A DNA stretch of 64,000 bases from Rhizobium sp. AAP43 (lineage in GTDB: Bacteria > Pseudomonadota > Alphaproteobacteria > Rhizobiales > Rhizobiaceae): the NCBI RefSeq assembly GCF_001296045.1, contig NZ_LJHS01000009.1:1-64000 (forward strand). Direction: 5' to 3'. Of this stretch, positions 9,610-17,384 are shown one piece after another. Position 1 is the stretch's first letter; each line of letters begins with the position of its first letter. Under the pieces are notes generated by a model that made no database searches, was not told the origin of the DNA, and saw only the letters and a list, made by a program, of their open reading frames with translations. Both the position numbers and the translations under genes were made by a program.

Positions 9610-10437
9610 ATGTTCCAGAACCGCGCCGAAGCCTTGGCACTCGCCTTGCCGGCCGCCCTGTTTGCCGGCCTTGTCTTCCTGGTGCCGGTCGTCCTGCTGC
9701 TGTCGGAAGGTTTCCGCTCCGCTGACAGCTGGAGCCTCTCGGCCTACACGCAATTCTTCTCGGAACCGCTGAACCGGACGGTCTTCCTGCGCACCCTGAA
9801 GCTCGGAGCGATTGTCACCGCCGTGGCAGCCGTGATCGGCTATGCCACGGCCTTTGCAATCATCAGCCTGCCGCCCGGCGCGAAGGGTCGGATGGTCGGG
9901 CTTGTCGTTTTGCCGCTGATGATCTCGCCGGTCGCGCGCACTTATGCCTGGATTGTTATTCTTGGTCGCACCGGCATCATTAACCAGGCGCTGATGGCGG
10001 TCGGTCTGACGGACGAACCCATCCGCATCCTGTTCAGCGAGACGGCCGTTTTCATCGGCCTGCTGCAACTGTTCCTGCCGCTGATGGTGATCTCCCTGAT
10101 CAGCGCGCTCGAAAACCTGCCGAAGGACGTGATTCCCGCCGCCCGGGTTCTGGGTGCCAACTGGTTCGAAGTCTTCTGGAAAGTGGTGCTTCCCTTAACC
10201 CGCGAAGGCCTGGTCGTCGGCGGAACGCTGGTCTTCACCGGCTCGATGACCGCCTATATCACGCCCGCCATTCTCGGCGGTTCCAAGGTGCTGATGCTGG
10301 AAACCCTGCTCTACCAGCAGGTGACGGTCGCCAACAACTTTGTCTCGGCCAGCGTCATTGCCTTCATCCTGATCGTCATGAGTTTTGCGGCCAACATCCT
10401 CCTGAAGCGGCTTGCAACGGCAAGGAACAAGCGATGA
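9610..10437 (+). CDS. ABC transporter permease, first subunit
   Basis: Inner-membrane permease of 275 residues in the PotB-like (binding-protein-dependent) family, with about six hydrophobic segments. The ATPase-contact EAA motif reads VIPAARVLGANWFEVFWKVVLP. The start at 9610 is chosen for the GGAG upstream and because the protein then begins directly before the first membrane helix. The frame can extend to 9520 but would then run through hairpin 2. It overlaps the next permease by ATGA, so the two are probably translationally coupled. Confidence 0.9.
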   Translation: MFQNRAEALALALPAALFAGLVFLVPVVLLLSEGFRSADSWSLSAYTQFFSEPLNRTVFLRTLKLGAIVTAVAAVIGYATAFAIISLPPGAKGRMVGLVVLPLMISPVARTYAWIVILGRTGIINQALMAVGLTDEPIRILFSETAVFIGLLQLFLPLMVISLISALENLPKDVIPAARVLGANWFEVFWKVVLPLTREGLVVGGTLVFTGSMTAYITPAILGGSKVLMLETLLYQQVTVANNFVSASVIAFILIVMSFAANILLKRLATARNKR

Positions 10438-11213
10438 CCTCAAGACTGTTTGCCCCGCTAACGTTGCTTCTGGTGCTGATCTTTCTGATTGGCCCCTTCC
10501 TGATCATCGTCGCCGCCTCCTTCTCTGCCGGCGATACGCTGGCCTTCCCACCGCAGGGATTTTCGCTGAAGTGGATCTACAAGATCTTCACAGTGGAGAG
10601 TTTTCGCGAAAGCTTCGTCATGTCGATGTTCCTCGCGATTGGCGGCACATTTACAGCTCTGCTTCTTGGCATCCCGGCCTCTTATGCCATGTCGCGCTAC
10701 AAGCTGCCCTTCTCCGAGACCGTCAGCACCGTGGTTTCGGCACCGATCATCGTACCGGGCATCATTGTTGGCCTCGCGCTCTTGCGCTATTTCGTCATGC
10801 CGGTTGGCCTCTCGATCACGCTTGCGCTCTTCCTCGCCCACACGGCCCTTGTCCTGCCCTATGCGGTGCGCGTCGTCTCGGCCAGCCTCAACAATCTGCG
10901 TGCGGATATCGAGGAAGCGGCAGTCCTTCTCGGATCGTCTCGCCTCGGCGCTTTCTTCCGCGTCGTGCTGCCAAATATTCGCGGCGGCATCCTCTCCGCC
11001 TTCATCCTCGGCTTCGTCACCAGCTTCAACCAGGTTCCGGTTTCGCTCTTCCTGTCCGGTCCCGGTGTGCGCACCTTGCCGATCGACATGCTCGGCTACA
11101 TGGAAATCGTCTTCGATCCATCGATCGCCGCCCTGTCATCGCTGCTGGCATTTTTGTCCATTGGCATTGTTTTCCTTGCCGAACGTTTCCTGGGGTTCTC
11201 CCGCTATGTCTGA
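10434..11213 (+). CDS. ABC transporter permease, second subunit
   Basis: A 259-residue PotC-like inner-membrane permease. It has hydrophobic segments throughout (first LTLLLVLIFLIGPFLIIVAASF) and an EAA loop reading DIEEAAVLLGSSRLGAFFRVVLPNI. It pairs with the preceding permease to form the channel of the importer. The 4-nt overlap upstream and an 8-nt overlap with the ATPase gene downstream show one transcription unit. Confidence 0.9.
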   Translation: MTSRLFAPLTLLLVLIFLIGPFLIIVAASFSAGDTLAFPPQGFSLKWIYKIFTVESFRESFVMSMFLAIGGTFTALLLGIPASYAMSRYKLPFSETVSTVVSAPIIVPGIIVGLALLRYFVMPVGLSITLALFLAHTALVLPYAVRVVSASLNNLRADIEEAAVLLGSSRLGAFFRVVLPNIRGGILSAFILGFVTSFNQVPVSLFLSGPGVRTLPIDMLGYMEIVFDPSIAALSSLLAFLSIGIVFLAERFLGFSRYV

Positions 11214-12231
11214 CACCGCATTCCTTAAACTCGACAAGCTCTCCCTCGCCTATGGCAAGACGATCGCCGTCAAGGATCTCGATCTCGACATCCGCAAGGG
11301 CGAACTTCTGGCGCTGCTCGGCCCTTCCGGTTGCGGCAAGACCACAACCATGCGCTCGATCGCAGGCCTCATGACGCCGGTTGGCGGCCAGATCAGACTC
11401 GATGGCGCCGACATTACCCATGTCGCCGCCAATAAGCGCGCCGTCGGCCTGGTCTTTCAGTCCTATGCGCTTTTCCCGCATCTGACGGTGTTCGAGAACG
11501 TCGCCTTTGGCCTGCGGCTCAAGGGCATGTCGGGCACCGAACTTGAAGCCAAAGTCACGGCCGGGCTGAAGTCCGTGGGCCTTTCGGCCTTTGCCGACCG
11601 CAAGACACCGGAACTATCCGGTGGCCAGCAGCAGCGCGTCGCCCTTGCCCGCTCCATGGTGATGGAGCCCAAGGTCCTGCTGCTCGACGAACCACTCTCC
11701 AATCTCGACGCGCGGCTGCGCCTCGAAATGCGCACGGAACTGCAGCGAGTGCAGAAGGAAAGCGGCGTGACGATGATCTTCGTCACCCATGACCAGGTCG
11801 AGGCGCTGGCGCTGGCCGACCGGATCGTCGTCATGAAAAATGGCGCGATCGAGCAAATCGGCACACCGGAAGACATCTACAATCGTCCGGTATCGAGCTT
11901 CGTCGCCGATTTCGTTGGCTTCGAGAACGTCTTTGCCGTCCGCGACGGTAAACTCGTGACCAGTGAGGGAGAAGTCGCACTGGCAGGCGCATTGCCTGAA
12001 GTGGCAGGCCTCGCCTGGAGGCCACGCACGGTCACCCTCGGAACGGGGCCGCTGCAGGGCAAGGTGCGCGGCGTATCCTTCGCCGGCGGCACCCGCGAAT
12101 ATGTGCTGGATTCGAGCCTCGGCACGATCAAGGCGGAGGTCGACGCAGCAGCGCCGGCTCATCCCCTCGGCACCGAAATCGTCTTCGACCTGCCGATCGC
12201 AGCAGCCGCAAAACTCGAACGGTTCGGCTGA
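11206..12231 (+). CDS. ABC transporter ATP-binding protein
   Basis: A 341-residue ATPase that powers the importer from the cytoplasmic face. Walker A is GPSGCGKTT, the Q-loop lies in VFQSYALFPHLTVFENVAFG, the signature is LSGGQQQR, Walker B is VLLLDEPLSNLD and the switch His is in FVTHDQ. The C-terminal 110 residues resemble a TOBE regulatory domain. The start at 11206 (MSDTAFLKLDKLSLAYG) is the normal start for this family. The frame extends far upstream, but that part is antisense-type noise over the permease gene. Confidence 0.95.
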   Translation: MSDTAFLKLDKLSLAYGKTIAVKDLDLDIRKGELLALLGPSGCGKTTTMRSIAGLMTPVGGQIRLDGADITHVAANKRAVGLVFQSYALFPHLTVFENVAFGLRLKGMSGTELEAKVTAGLKSVGLSAFADRKTPELSGGQQQRVALARSMVMEPKVLLLDEPLSNLDARLRLEMRTELQRVQKESGVTMIFVTHDQVEALALADRIVVMKNGAIEQIGTPEDIYNRPVSSFVADFVGFENVFAVRDGKLVTSEGEVALAGALPEVAGLAWRPRTVTLGTGPLQGKVRGVSFAGGTREYVLDSSLGTIKAEVDAAAPAHPLGTEIVFDLPIAAAAKLERFG

Positions 12232-12234
12232 TCC

Positions 12235-13158
12235 ATGGGCGTGTGGATCGACACCGACATGGGCTTTGATGACATTGCGGCCATTCTGGTCGCCATGCAT
12301 GCCGGCCTTGAGATCGACGGCATCTCGCTCGTCTTCGGCAACACCAACCTAAAGCAAGTGCGGCGCAATGCTGCCGGCGCCGCGCAAGCGTTCGGCTGGA
12401 CTTGTCCCATGCATGCGGGCCGCAGCCGTCCGGTTCTCGGCACGCTTGAAACGGCAGAGGCCATTCTCGGCGAGACCGGCATCCCGACATCCGGAATGAC
12501 GCTGCCGGCATCCCATGACCGCGCATCCGGAGAGGCGTTTTCTGCGCTCTGCCTCTGGCTCGAGCAAACCCCGTCCCCACGCCGGATCCTGGCGCTTGGA
12601 CCGCTGACCAACATCGCCGCACTTGCGCTCGCAAGACCCGATCTTGCTGCCTGCATCGACGATCTCACCTGGATGGGCGGTGGCCTGTCTCGTGGCAATC
12701 ACACCGCATCCGCCGAGTTTAATGCACTGGCCGACCCGGAAGCTGTGGCAATCGTTCTTGCCCATGGCCTGCCCCTGCGCATGGTTGACCTCGATTTCTG
12801 CCGCAAGATCATGGCCGCGCCGTCAGACATCACACCGATCCGCCTGGCGGGCGGACGCAATGCCGCCCTCCTCGCCGACATGCTGGCGGGATATGTCGAT
12901 ATCGCGGTCAGCCGCGGCAGACCGAGCATGGCACTCTATGACCCCTCAGCCGCCGTCGCCTTCGTCCGACCCGACCTCGTCACGTTTCAGCCAGCACGCA
13001 TCGACATGGAACTTGCAGGCAGCCTGACGCGCGGCCGCACGGTGGTGGAAACCCGCAACAGCCACGGCACATTCAATGCAGCTTTCGCCGCCGATTGCGA
13101 TGCGCCGGCGGTCCGCGCCGTTATCCTTGATGCCCTGGCATGGGAGGCCGGCAAATGA
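12235..13158 (+). CDS. IUNH-family nucleoside hydrolase with His-to-Tyr change in the active site
   Basis: A 307-residue member of the inosine-uridine nucleoside hydrolase family, which cleaves the N-glycosidic bond of ribonucleosides to base plus ribose. Calcium-site residues are visible: DTDMGFDD (residues 6-13), GNT (Asn36), EFNALADPEA (Glu161, Asn163) and Asp236 in LYDPSAA. Most members have His before that Asp, where it acts as general acid for the leaving base; here it is Tyr235. The enzyme may therefore use another acid or prefer different nucleosides. It starts 3 nt after the ATPase gene stop and overlaps the adenine deaminase gene, which implies that imported nucleosides are cleaved and the adenine deaminated. 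Confidence 0.88.
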   Translation: MGVWIDTDMGFDDIAAILVAMHAGLEIDGISLVFGNTNLKQVRRNAAGAAQAFGWTCPMHAGRSRPVLGTLETAEAILGETGIPTSGMTLPASHDRASGEAFSALCLWLEQTPSPRRILALGPLTNIAALALARPDLAACIDDLTWMGGGLSRGNHTASAEFNALADPEAVAIVLAHGLPLRMVDLDFCRKIMAAPSDITPIRLAGGRNAALLADMLAGYVDIAVSRGRPSMALYDPSAAVAFVRPDLVTFQPARIDMELAGSLTRGRTVVETRNSHGTFNAAFAADCDAPAVRAVILDALAWEAGK

Positions 13159-14951
13159 CCATGCAACCGATGCCCGAACCCGAAGACCTGAACGATGATG
13201 ATCTCCGCCGCCGTGCCGTTGCGGCAGCACGCGGCGATGCCCCCTTCGACCACCTGATCGTCAACGGAACGCTGGTCGATGTCGTGACCGGTGAATTGCG
13301 GGAGGCCGATATCGGCCTCGTCGGCCCCTTGATTGCCAGCGTCCACGCAAGCGGCACAAGGCGGGATGCCGAAACCATCATCGATGCAGCAGGTGGCTTT
13401 GTCTCCCCCGGTCTGATCGACACCCATATGCATGTCGAAAGCTCGATGGTGACGCCAGCCACCTATGCCAAAGCCGTGCTGCCAAGGGGTGTCACAACGA
13501 TCGTCTGGGACCCGCATGAGTTCGGCAATGTTCACGGCGTCGATGGTGTCCGATTTGCCGCCGATGCCGCCAGCACGCTGCCGCTTCGCGTGAGACTGCT
13601 CGCGCCCTCCTGCGTGCCCTCCGCACCGGGATTGGAGCTGAACGGCGCAGACTTCGATGCGACGGTCATGGCGGAGCTCCTGTCCTGGCCAGAGATCGGC
13701 GGCGTGGCCGAGGTCATGAACATGCGCGGCGTGATCGAGCGCGATCCACGCATGAGCGCCATCGTCCAGGCAGGTTTGACCTCAGGCAAACCGATCTGCG
13801 GCCATGCGCGGGGCCTGAAGGATGGGGATCTGGCCGCGTTCATGGCAGCGGGCATCAGCTCCGACCACGAACTCGTCTCGGGCGAAGACCTTCTCTCCAA
13901 ACTGCGCGCCGGCCTGACCATCGAATTGCGCGGCTCGCATGATCACCTGCTGCCGGACTTCGTCGTTGAGCTCAACCGCCTCGGCCACCTGCCTCAGACG
14001 GTGACGCTCTGCACCGACGATGTCTTCCCGGACGATCTCCTCCATGGCGGCGGCCTGGATGATGTGGTCCGGCGGCTGGTCCGCTACGGGTTGAAGCCCG
14101 AATGGGCGCTGAGGGCCGCAACGCTGAATGCCGCCCAGCGGCTGGGCCGGGCCGATCTCGGCCTGATCGCAGCCGGCCGGCGGGCAGACATTGTCGTGTT
14201 CGACGACCTTGCGGATCTCCGGGCACGCATTGTCTTCGCCAACGGCGTGGCCGTGGCCGAAGGCGGGCGGATGCGTTGCGATATTGCGGCGGCCGACACA
14301 TCAGCCCTTACCGGTTCCATGAAGATCGAGCCTCTGACGGCAGAAGACTTCCGCATCCCCTCCAGAGAGGACACGGTGACGGTCGCAACCATCGACCAGC
14401 CTCGCTTTACCCGTTGGGGCGAAGCGCAAGCAGACGTCCGGGATGGCTTCGTCGTCCCGCCTGAGGGTGCGACACTGATTGCAGTGGCACACAGACATGG
14501 ACGCGCCGACAGCCGGCCCCGCGTCGGTTTCCTGCGCGTCTGGGGGAACTGGCGCGGCGCCTTCGCCACCACCGTTTCCCATGACAGCCACAACCTGACG
14601 GTTTTCGGCAGCGATCCGGCCGACATGGCGGCTGCAGCCAATGCCGTGATTGCAGCCGGCGGCGGCATGGCCGTCGCCTCCACTGGCAAGGTCGACGCGC
14701 TTTTGCCGCTTCCGCTTTCGGGGCTGGTATCCGAAGCACCATTGTCCGAAGTGGCAAAAGACTTCTCCCGCATCCGCGCCGTCATGGACGAGATCGTCGA
14801 CTGGGAACCGCCGTATCTGGTCTTCAAGGCCTGTTTCGGTGCGACCCTCGCCTGCAATATCGGCCCCCATCAGACCGACCGCGGCATTGCCGATGTTGTG
14901 ACCGGCATGCTGCTTGAGACACCGATCCTGAAAACACAGAGATCGGCATAA
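13155..14951 (+). CDS. ade: Adenine deaminase (AdeC-type)
   Basis: Converts adenine to hypoxanthine and ammonia in the cytoplasm. The 598-residue product belongs to the amidohydrolase superfamily. Metal-binding motif DTHMHVESSM is followed by VTTIVWDPHEFGNVHG, both characteristic of adenine deaminases, and there is a later ISSDHELVSGED. The C-terminal half contains the family's added domain (GFLRVWGNWRGAFATTVSHDSHN). The start at 13155 is preferred over 13140 because it gives an ATGA overlap with the nucleoside hydrolase stop, with GGGAGG upstream. As last gene of the operon it supports a purine-salvage role for the transporter. Confidence 0.94.
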   Translation: MTMQPMPEPEDLNDDDLRRRAVAAARGDAPFDHLIVNGTLVDVVTGELREADIGLVGPLIASVHASGTRRDAETIIDAAGGFVSPGLIDTHMHVESSMVTPATYAKAVLPRGVTTIVWDPHEFGNVHGVDGVRFAADAASTLPLRVRLLAPSCVPSAPGLELNGADFDATVMAELLSWPEIGGVAEVMNMRGVIERDPRMSAIVQAGLTSGKPICGHARGLKDGDLAAFMAAGISSDHELVSGEDLLSKLRAGLTIELRGSHDHLLPDFVVELNRLGHLPQTVTLCTDDVFPDDLLHGGGLDDVVRRLVRYGLKPEWALRAATLNAAQRLGRADLGLIAAGRRADIVVFDDLADLRARIVFANGVAVAEGGRMRCDIAAADTSALTGSMKIEPLTAEDFRIPSREDTVTVATIDQPRFTRWGEAQADVRDGFVVPPEGATLIAVAHRHGRADSRPRVGFLRVWGNWRGAFATTVSHDSHNLTVFGSDPADMAAAANAVIAAGGGMAVASTGKVDALLPLPLSGLVSEAPLSEVAKDFSRIRAVMDEIVDWEPPYLVFKACFGATLACNIGPHQTDRGIADVVTGMLLETPILKTQRSA

Positions 14952-14975
14952 GGCGTTCGCCTCGCCGCGTCCGCC

Positions 14976-16160
14976 CTATCCGGCGGTGGTCGCGGCGGCG
15001 AGCTCCTGCTCCACCAGTGTTGTCCAGAAGGCAACGCCAGGGCCGATGGCTGCATCGTTGAAATCATAAGCCGTATTGTGATGCAGCGCGCCGTCGACGG
15101 CTGGGCCATTCCCGAGCCAGACATAACAACCCGGCGCTTCGCCGGCAAAGAAGGCGAAATCGTCTCCGGCTGTCGATGGCGCAAACCCGGTGCGCACCTT
15201 CTTGCCCAGAACGGTTTCGGCAGCCTTCAGTGCCCGCGCCGTCGCATCCGCATCATTGACCACGGGCGGAATGCGCCGCTCGAAACCATAATCGGCGGCA
15301 ATCCCATACATGGCGGCGGCACCCGCCGCGAGCCGGCCGATTTCTGTCTCCAGCTGATCACGGACTTCAGGCGTGTAGGCCCTCGCCGTTCCACCAATCT
15401 CGACCGTATCAGGGATGACATTGAGCGCGAGGGGATTGCCCGCCTGCACAGAACAGGCACTGACCACGGCCGGCTGCAGGGGATCGATCACCCGGCCGAC
15501 GATGGTCTGCAGCGAGGCTAGGAATGTCGCCGCCGCCGTGATCGGATCCTTGCCAAGGTGAGGCTTTGCGCCATGCGTGCCGGTGCCACGGAAGGTAACA
15601 CGCCAGCTGTCGGAGGATGCCAATTGCGGCCCCAAAACGACCGCCATTTCGTCCGGGTCGAGCCCCGGCATGTTGTGAAGACCAAAGACGGCATCGCAAG
15701 GAAAGCGCTCAAACAGCCCCTCCTCGACCATGCGCCTCGCGCCCCCACGCCCCTCCTCCGCCGGCTGGAAGATGAAGTGAACAGTTCCCGAGAACTGGCG
15801 GGTCTTCGCCAGATACCGTGCTGCCCCGAGAAGCAATGTTGTATGCCCGTCATGGCCGCAGGCATGCATCTTGCCATCCGTCTTCGACCGATAGGCGCGG
15901 CCCGGCTGTTCTGTCATGGGAAGCGCATCCATATCGGCCCGAAGTCCGATGCTCCGCGTTCCATTGCCCACCGTAAGCGTTCCAACGACACCCGTTCCGG
16001 CAAGACCGCGCGTCACCAGAATTCCAGCCTCTTCGAGCAAGTCGGCCACGATGCCGCTGGTCCGCTCCTCTTCGAACCCCAGTTCCGGATGGGCATGCAG
16101 ATCGCGCCGCAAACCGGTGAGGAAGGCAAGGTCGGCGGCAAGAAGATCGGGCAGTCGCAT
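14976..16160 (-). CDS. M20D-family amidohydrolase (hippurate/N-acyl-amino-acid hydrolase type)
   Basis: A 394-residue metallo-amidohydrolase. Motifs include the N-terminal RRDLHAHPELGFEEERT, metal ligands in MHACGHDGHTTLLLGAA, FIFQPAEEGRGGARRM with the catalytic Glu pair, GLHNMPG, and a C-terminal GDDFAFF with LHHNTAYDFND. Family members hydrolyse N-acyl amino acids, hippurate or IAA-amino-acid conjugates in the cytoplasm; the substrate cannot be predicted. It is convergent with the adenine deaminase gene (24 bp apart) and divergent from the phosphoribosyltransferase gene, so it is probably a separate unit despite its purine-related neighbours. Confidence 0.92.
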   Translation of the reverse strand: MRLPDLLAADLAFLTGLRRDLHAHPELGFEEERTSGIVADLLEEAGILVTRGLAGTGVVGTLTVGNGTRSIGLRADMDALPMTEQPGRAYRSKTDGKMHACGHDGHTTLLLGAARYLAKTRQFSGTVHFIFQPAEEGRGGARRMVEEGLFERFPCDAVFGLHNMPGLDPDEMAVVLGPQLASSDSWRVTFRGTGTHGAKPHLGKDPITAAATFLASLQTIVGRVIDPLQPAVVSACSVQAGNPLALNVIPDTVEIGGTARAYTPEVRDQLETEIGRLAAGAAAMYGIAADYGFERRIPPVVNDADATARALKAAETVLGKKVRTGFAPSTAGDDFAFFAGEAPGCYVWLGNGPAVDGALHHNTAYDFNDAAIGPGVAFWTTLVEQELAAATTAG

Positions 16161-16305
16161 CGGCGGATAAATCCTTGAATAGGTCTCAGGCGGGGATAAC
16201 AGGGATACCGATGCCGATCAAAGTGGACATGGTTTTCCTTTTGACGATTGTCGGTATAGGGCAAAATCAACTGCCATCCCATGCCCAAGCTTCACGACAA
16301 GCGCA

Positions 16306-17010
16306 ATGACCGAGGAAGGAAGCCCCTTGCAGCCCCATGATTTCTGGCAGGACCTTCACCCTGCGGGCACTTTCGAGAATGCAGCGCTCCACACGGACTT
16401 CTATCCGGCCAGATTATCCGACGGCCGCCAATTGCGACTGCCGATCCGCCCCCTGTCCGATGGTCGTCATGCGCTTGCATCCCTGATCATCAACCAGGCA
16501 AGCTTTGCCGTGCAGGAAGCGCTGGCCGGCGAACTGGCGCGAAAGCTCGAACCCTACAAGCCGGAGGTGATCGTCGGCCTGCCAACGCTCGGCCTGACGC
16601 TCGCCAGCGCCGTTGCCCGGTCCCTCGGCCATGCTCGCTATGTGCCTCTCGGGACTTCGAAGAAGTTCTGGTATCAGGCCGAACTCTCCGTGCCGATGTC
16701 TTCGATCACCACGCCGGATCAGGTGAAACGGCTTTATGTCGATCCCCGCATGCTGCCGGTTTTGGAGAACCGGCGCGTCGCCCTGATCGACGACGTCATA
16801 TCCAGCGGAACCTCGATCCTTGCCGGCCTGTCGCTGATGGCAACGATCGGCATCGAGCCGGTTGCGATCGGCGCCGCCATGCTGCAATCGCGCCGCTGGG
16901 TCGATCATCTGTCGCAAGCCGGCAGCCACTGGCCGGACCGGACACTGGGCGTTTTCGCCACACCGCTTCTTGCGAAGGCAGATGAGGAATGGTCGGCCAC
17001 CGAACTGTAG
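16306..17010 (+). CDS. Phosphoribosyltransferase, purine type
   Basis: A 234-residue type-I phosphoribosyltransferase. The PRPP-binding loop reads RVALIDDVISSGTSI (two acidic residues, then SSGTS). Upstream, VIVGLPTLGLTLASAVARSLG matches the PPi loop region of adenine/xanthine PRTases. It would join a purine base to PRPP, giving a nucleotide. Its position next to the nucleoside hydrolase/adenine deaminase operon fits salvage of the hypoxanthine or xanthine produced there, although it lies on its own transcription unit. Exact base specificity is not visible. Confidence 0.82.
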   Translation: MTEEGSPLQPHDFWQDLHPAGTFENAALHTDFYPARLSDGRQLRLPIRPLSDGRHALASLIINQASFAVQEALAGELARKLEPYKPEVIVGLPTLGLTLASAVARSLGHARYVPLGTSKKFWYQAELSVPMSSITTPDQVKRLYVDPRMLPVLENRRVALIDDVISSGTSILAGLSLMATIGIEPVAIGAAMLQSRRWVDHLSQAGSHWPDRTLGVFATPLLAKADEEWSATEL

Positions 17011-17049
17011 CCATGGCATTCTCGACAGGGCGCCCCAGCCCATGCTGCA

Positions 17050-17283
17050 TCAATCCTGCGTGCGGACCCAACCTTCAGGCTCTATGCTGCGGACGCCAGA
17101 GACATGGGACGCGGCTCCGGCAGCGGCCGGCCCCCCCTCGACGACCAGCGTTCTGATGGCGTCGAGCCGCGAGGCAATTGAGAAGCCTTTCGCCGAAAGT
17201 TCGGCGCAGACTGCCTCGACACTGGCCGCCGGCTCGACAACGACGAGATAGCGTCGCGCTGCTGATAGGGGTTCGTCTGACAT
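17050..17283 (-). CDS. Small protein resembling a stand-alone peptidase-inhibitor I9 domain
   Basis: A 77-residue protein, encoded downstream of a subtilisin-like protease gene on the same strand. The pattern YLVVVEP...SVEAVCAELSAKGF, a central RTLVVEG, then SHVSGVRSIEPEGWVR matches the beta-alpha-beta layout of I9 propeptides, which end with a V.SIEPD-like strand. I9 domains normally sit at the N-terminus of subtilisins as folding chaperone and inhibitor. Here it is separate, with no signal peptide, so it may inhibit or chaperone the neighbouring leaderless protease in trans. The start at 17283 is fixed by AAAGGAG with 8 nt spacing. The I9 call is by pattern only. Confidence 0.6.
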   Translation of the reverse strand: MSDEPLSAARRYLVVVEPAASVEAVCAELSAKGFSIASRLDAIRTLVVEGGPAAAGAASHVSGVRSIEPEGWVRTQD

Positions 17284-17303
17284 GGAAATCACTCCTTTCA
17301 CGG

Positions 17304-17330
17304 CAAAAGCGTCGCCCCGAAGGACGACGC
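17304..17330 (-). terminator. Hairpin with TTCG loop between protease and I9-like genes
   Basis: On the minus strand GCGTCG pairs with CGACGC around a TCCTTCGGGG apex and is followed by TTTT. It lies between the protease stop (17385) and the small gene start (17283). It may limit readthrough into the small gene, so their expression may differ. Confidence 0.7.
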
Positions 17331-17384
17331 TTCCTGCCCGGGGGAAGAGGCATGCCGGACCGGAGAATCGGCATGCCGCGGGGC

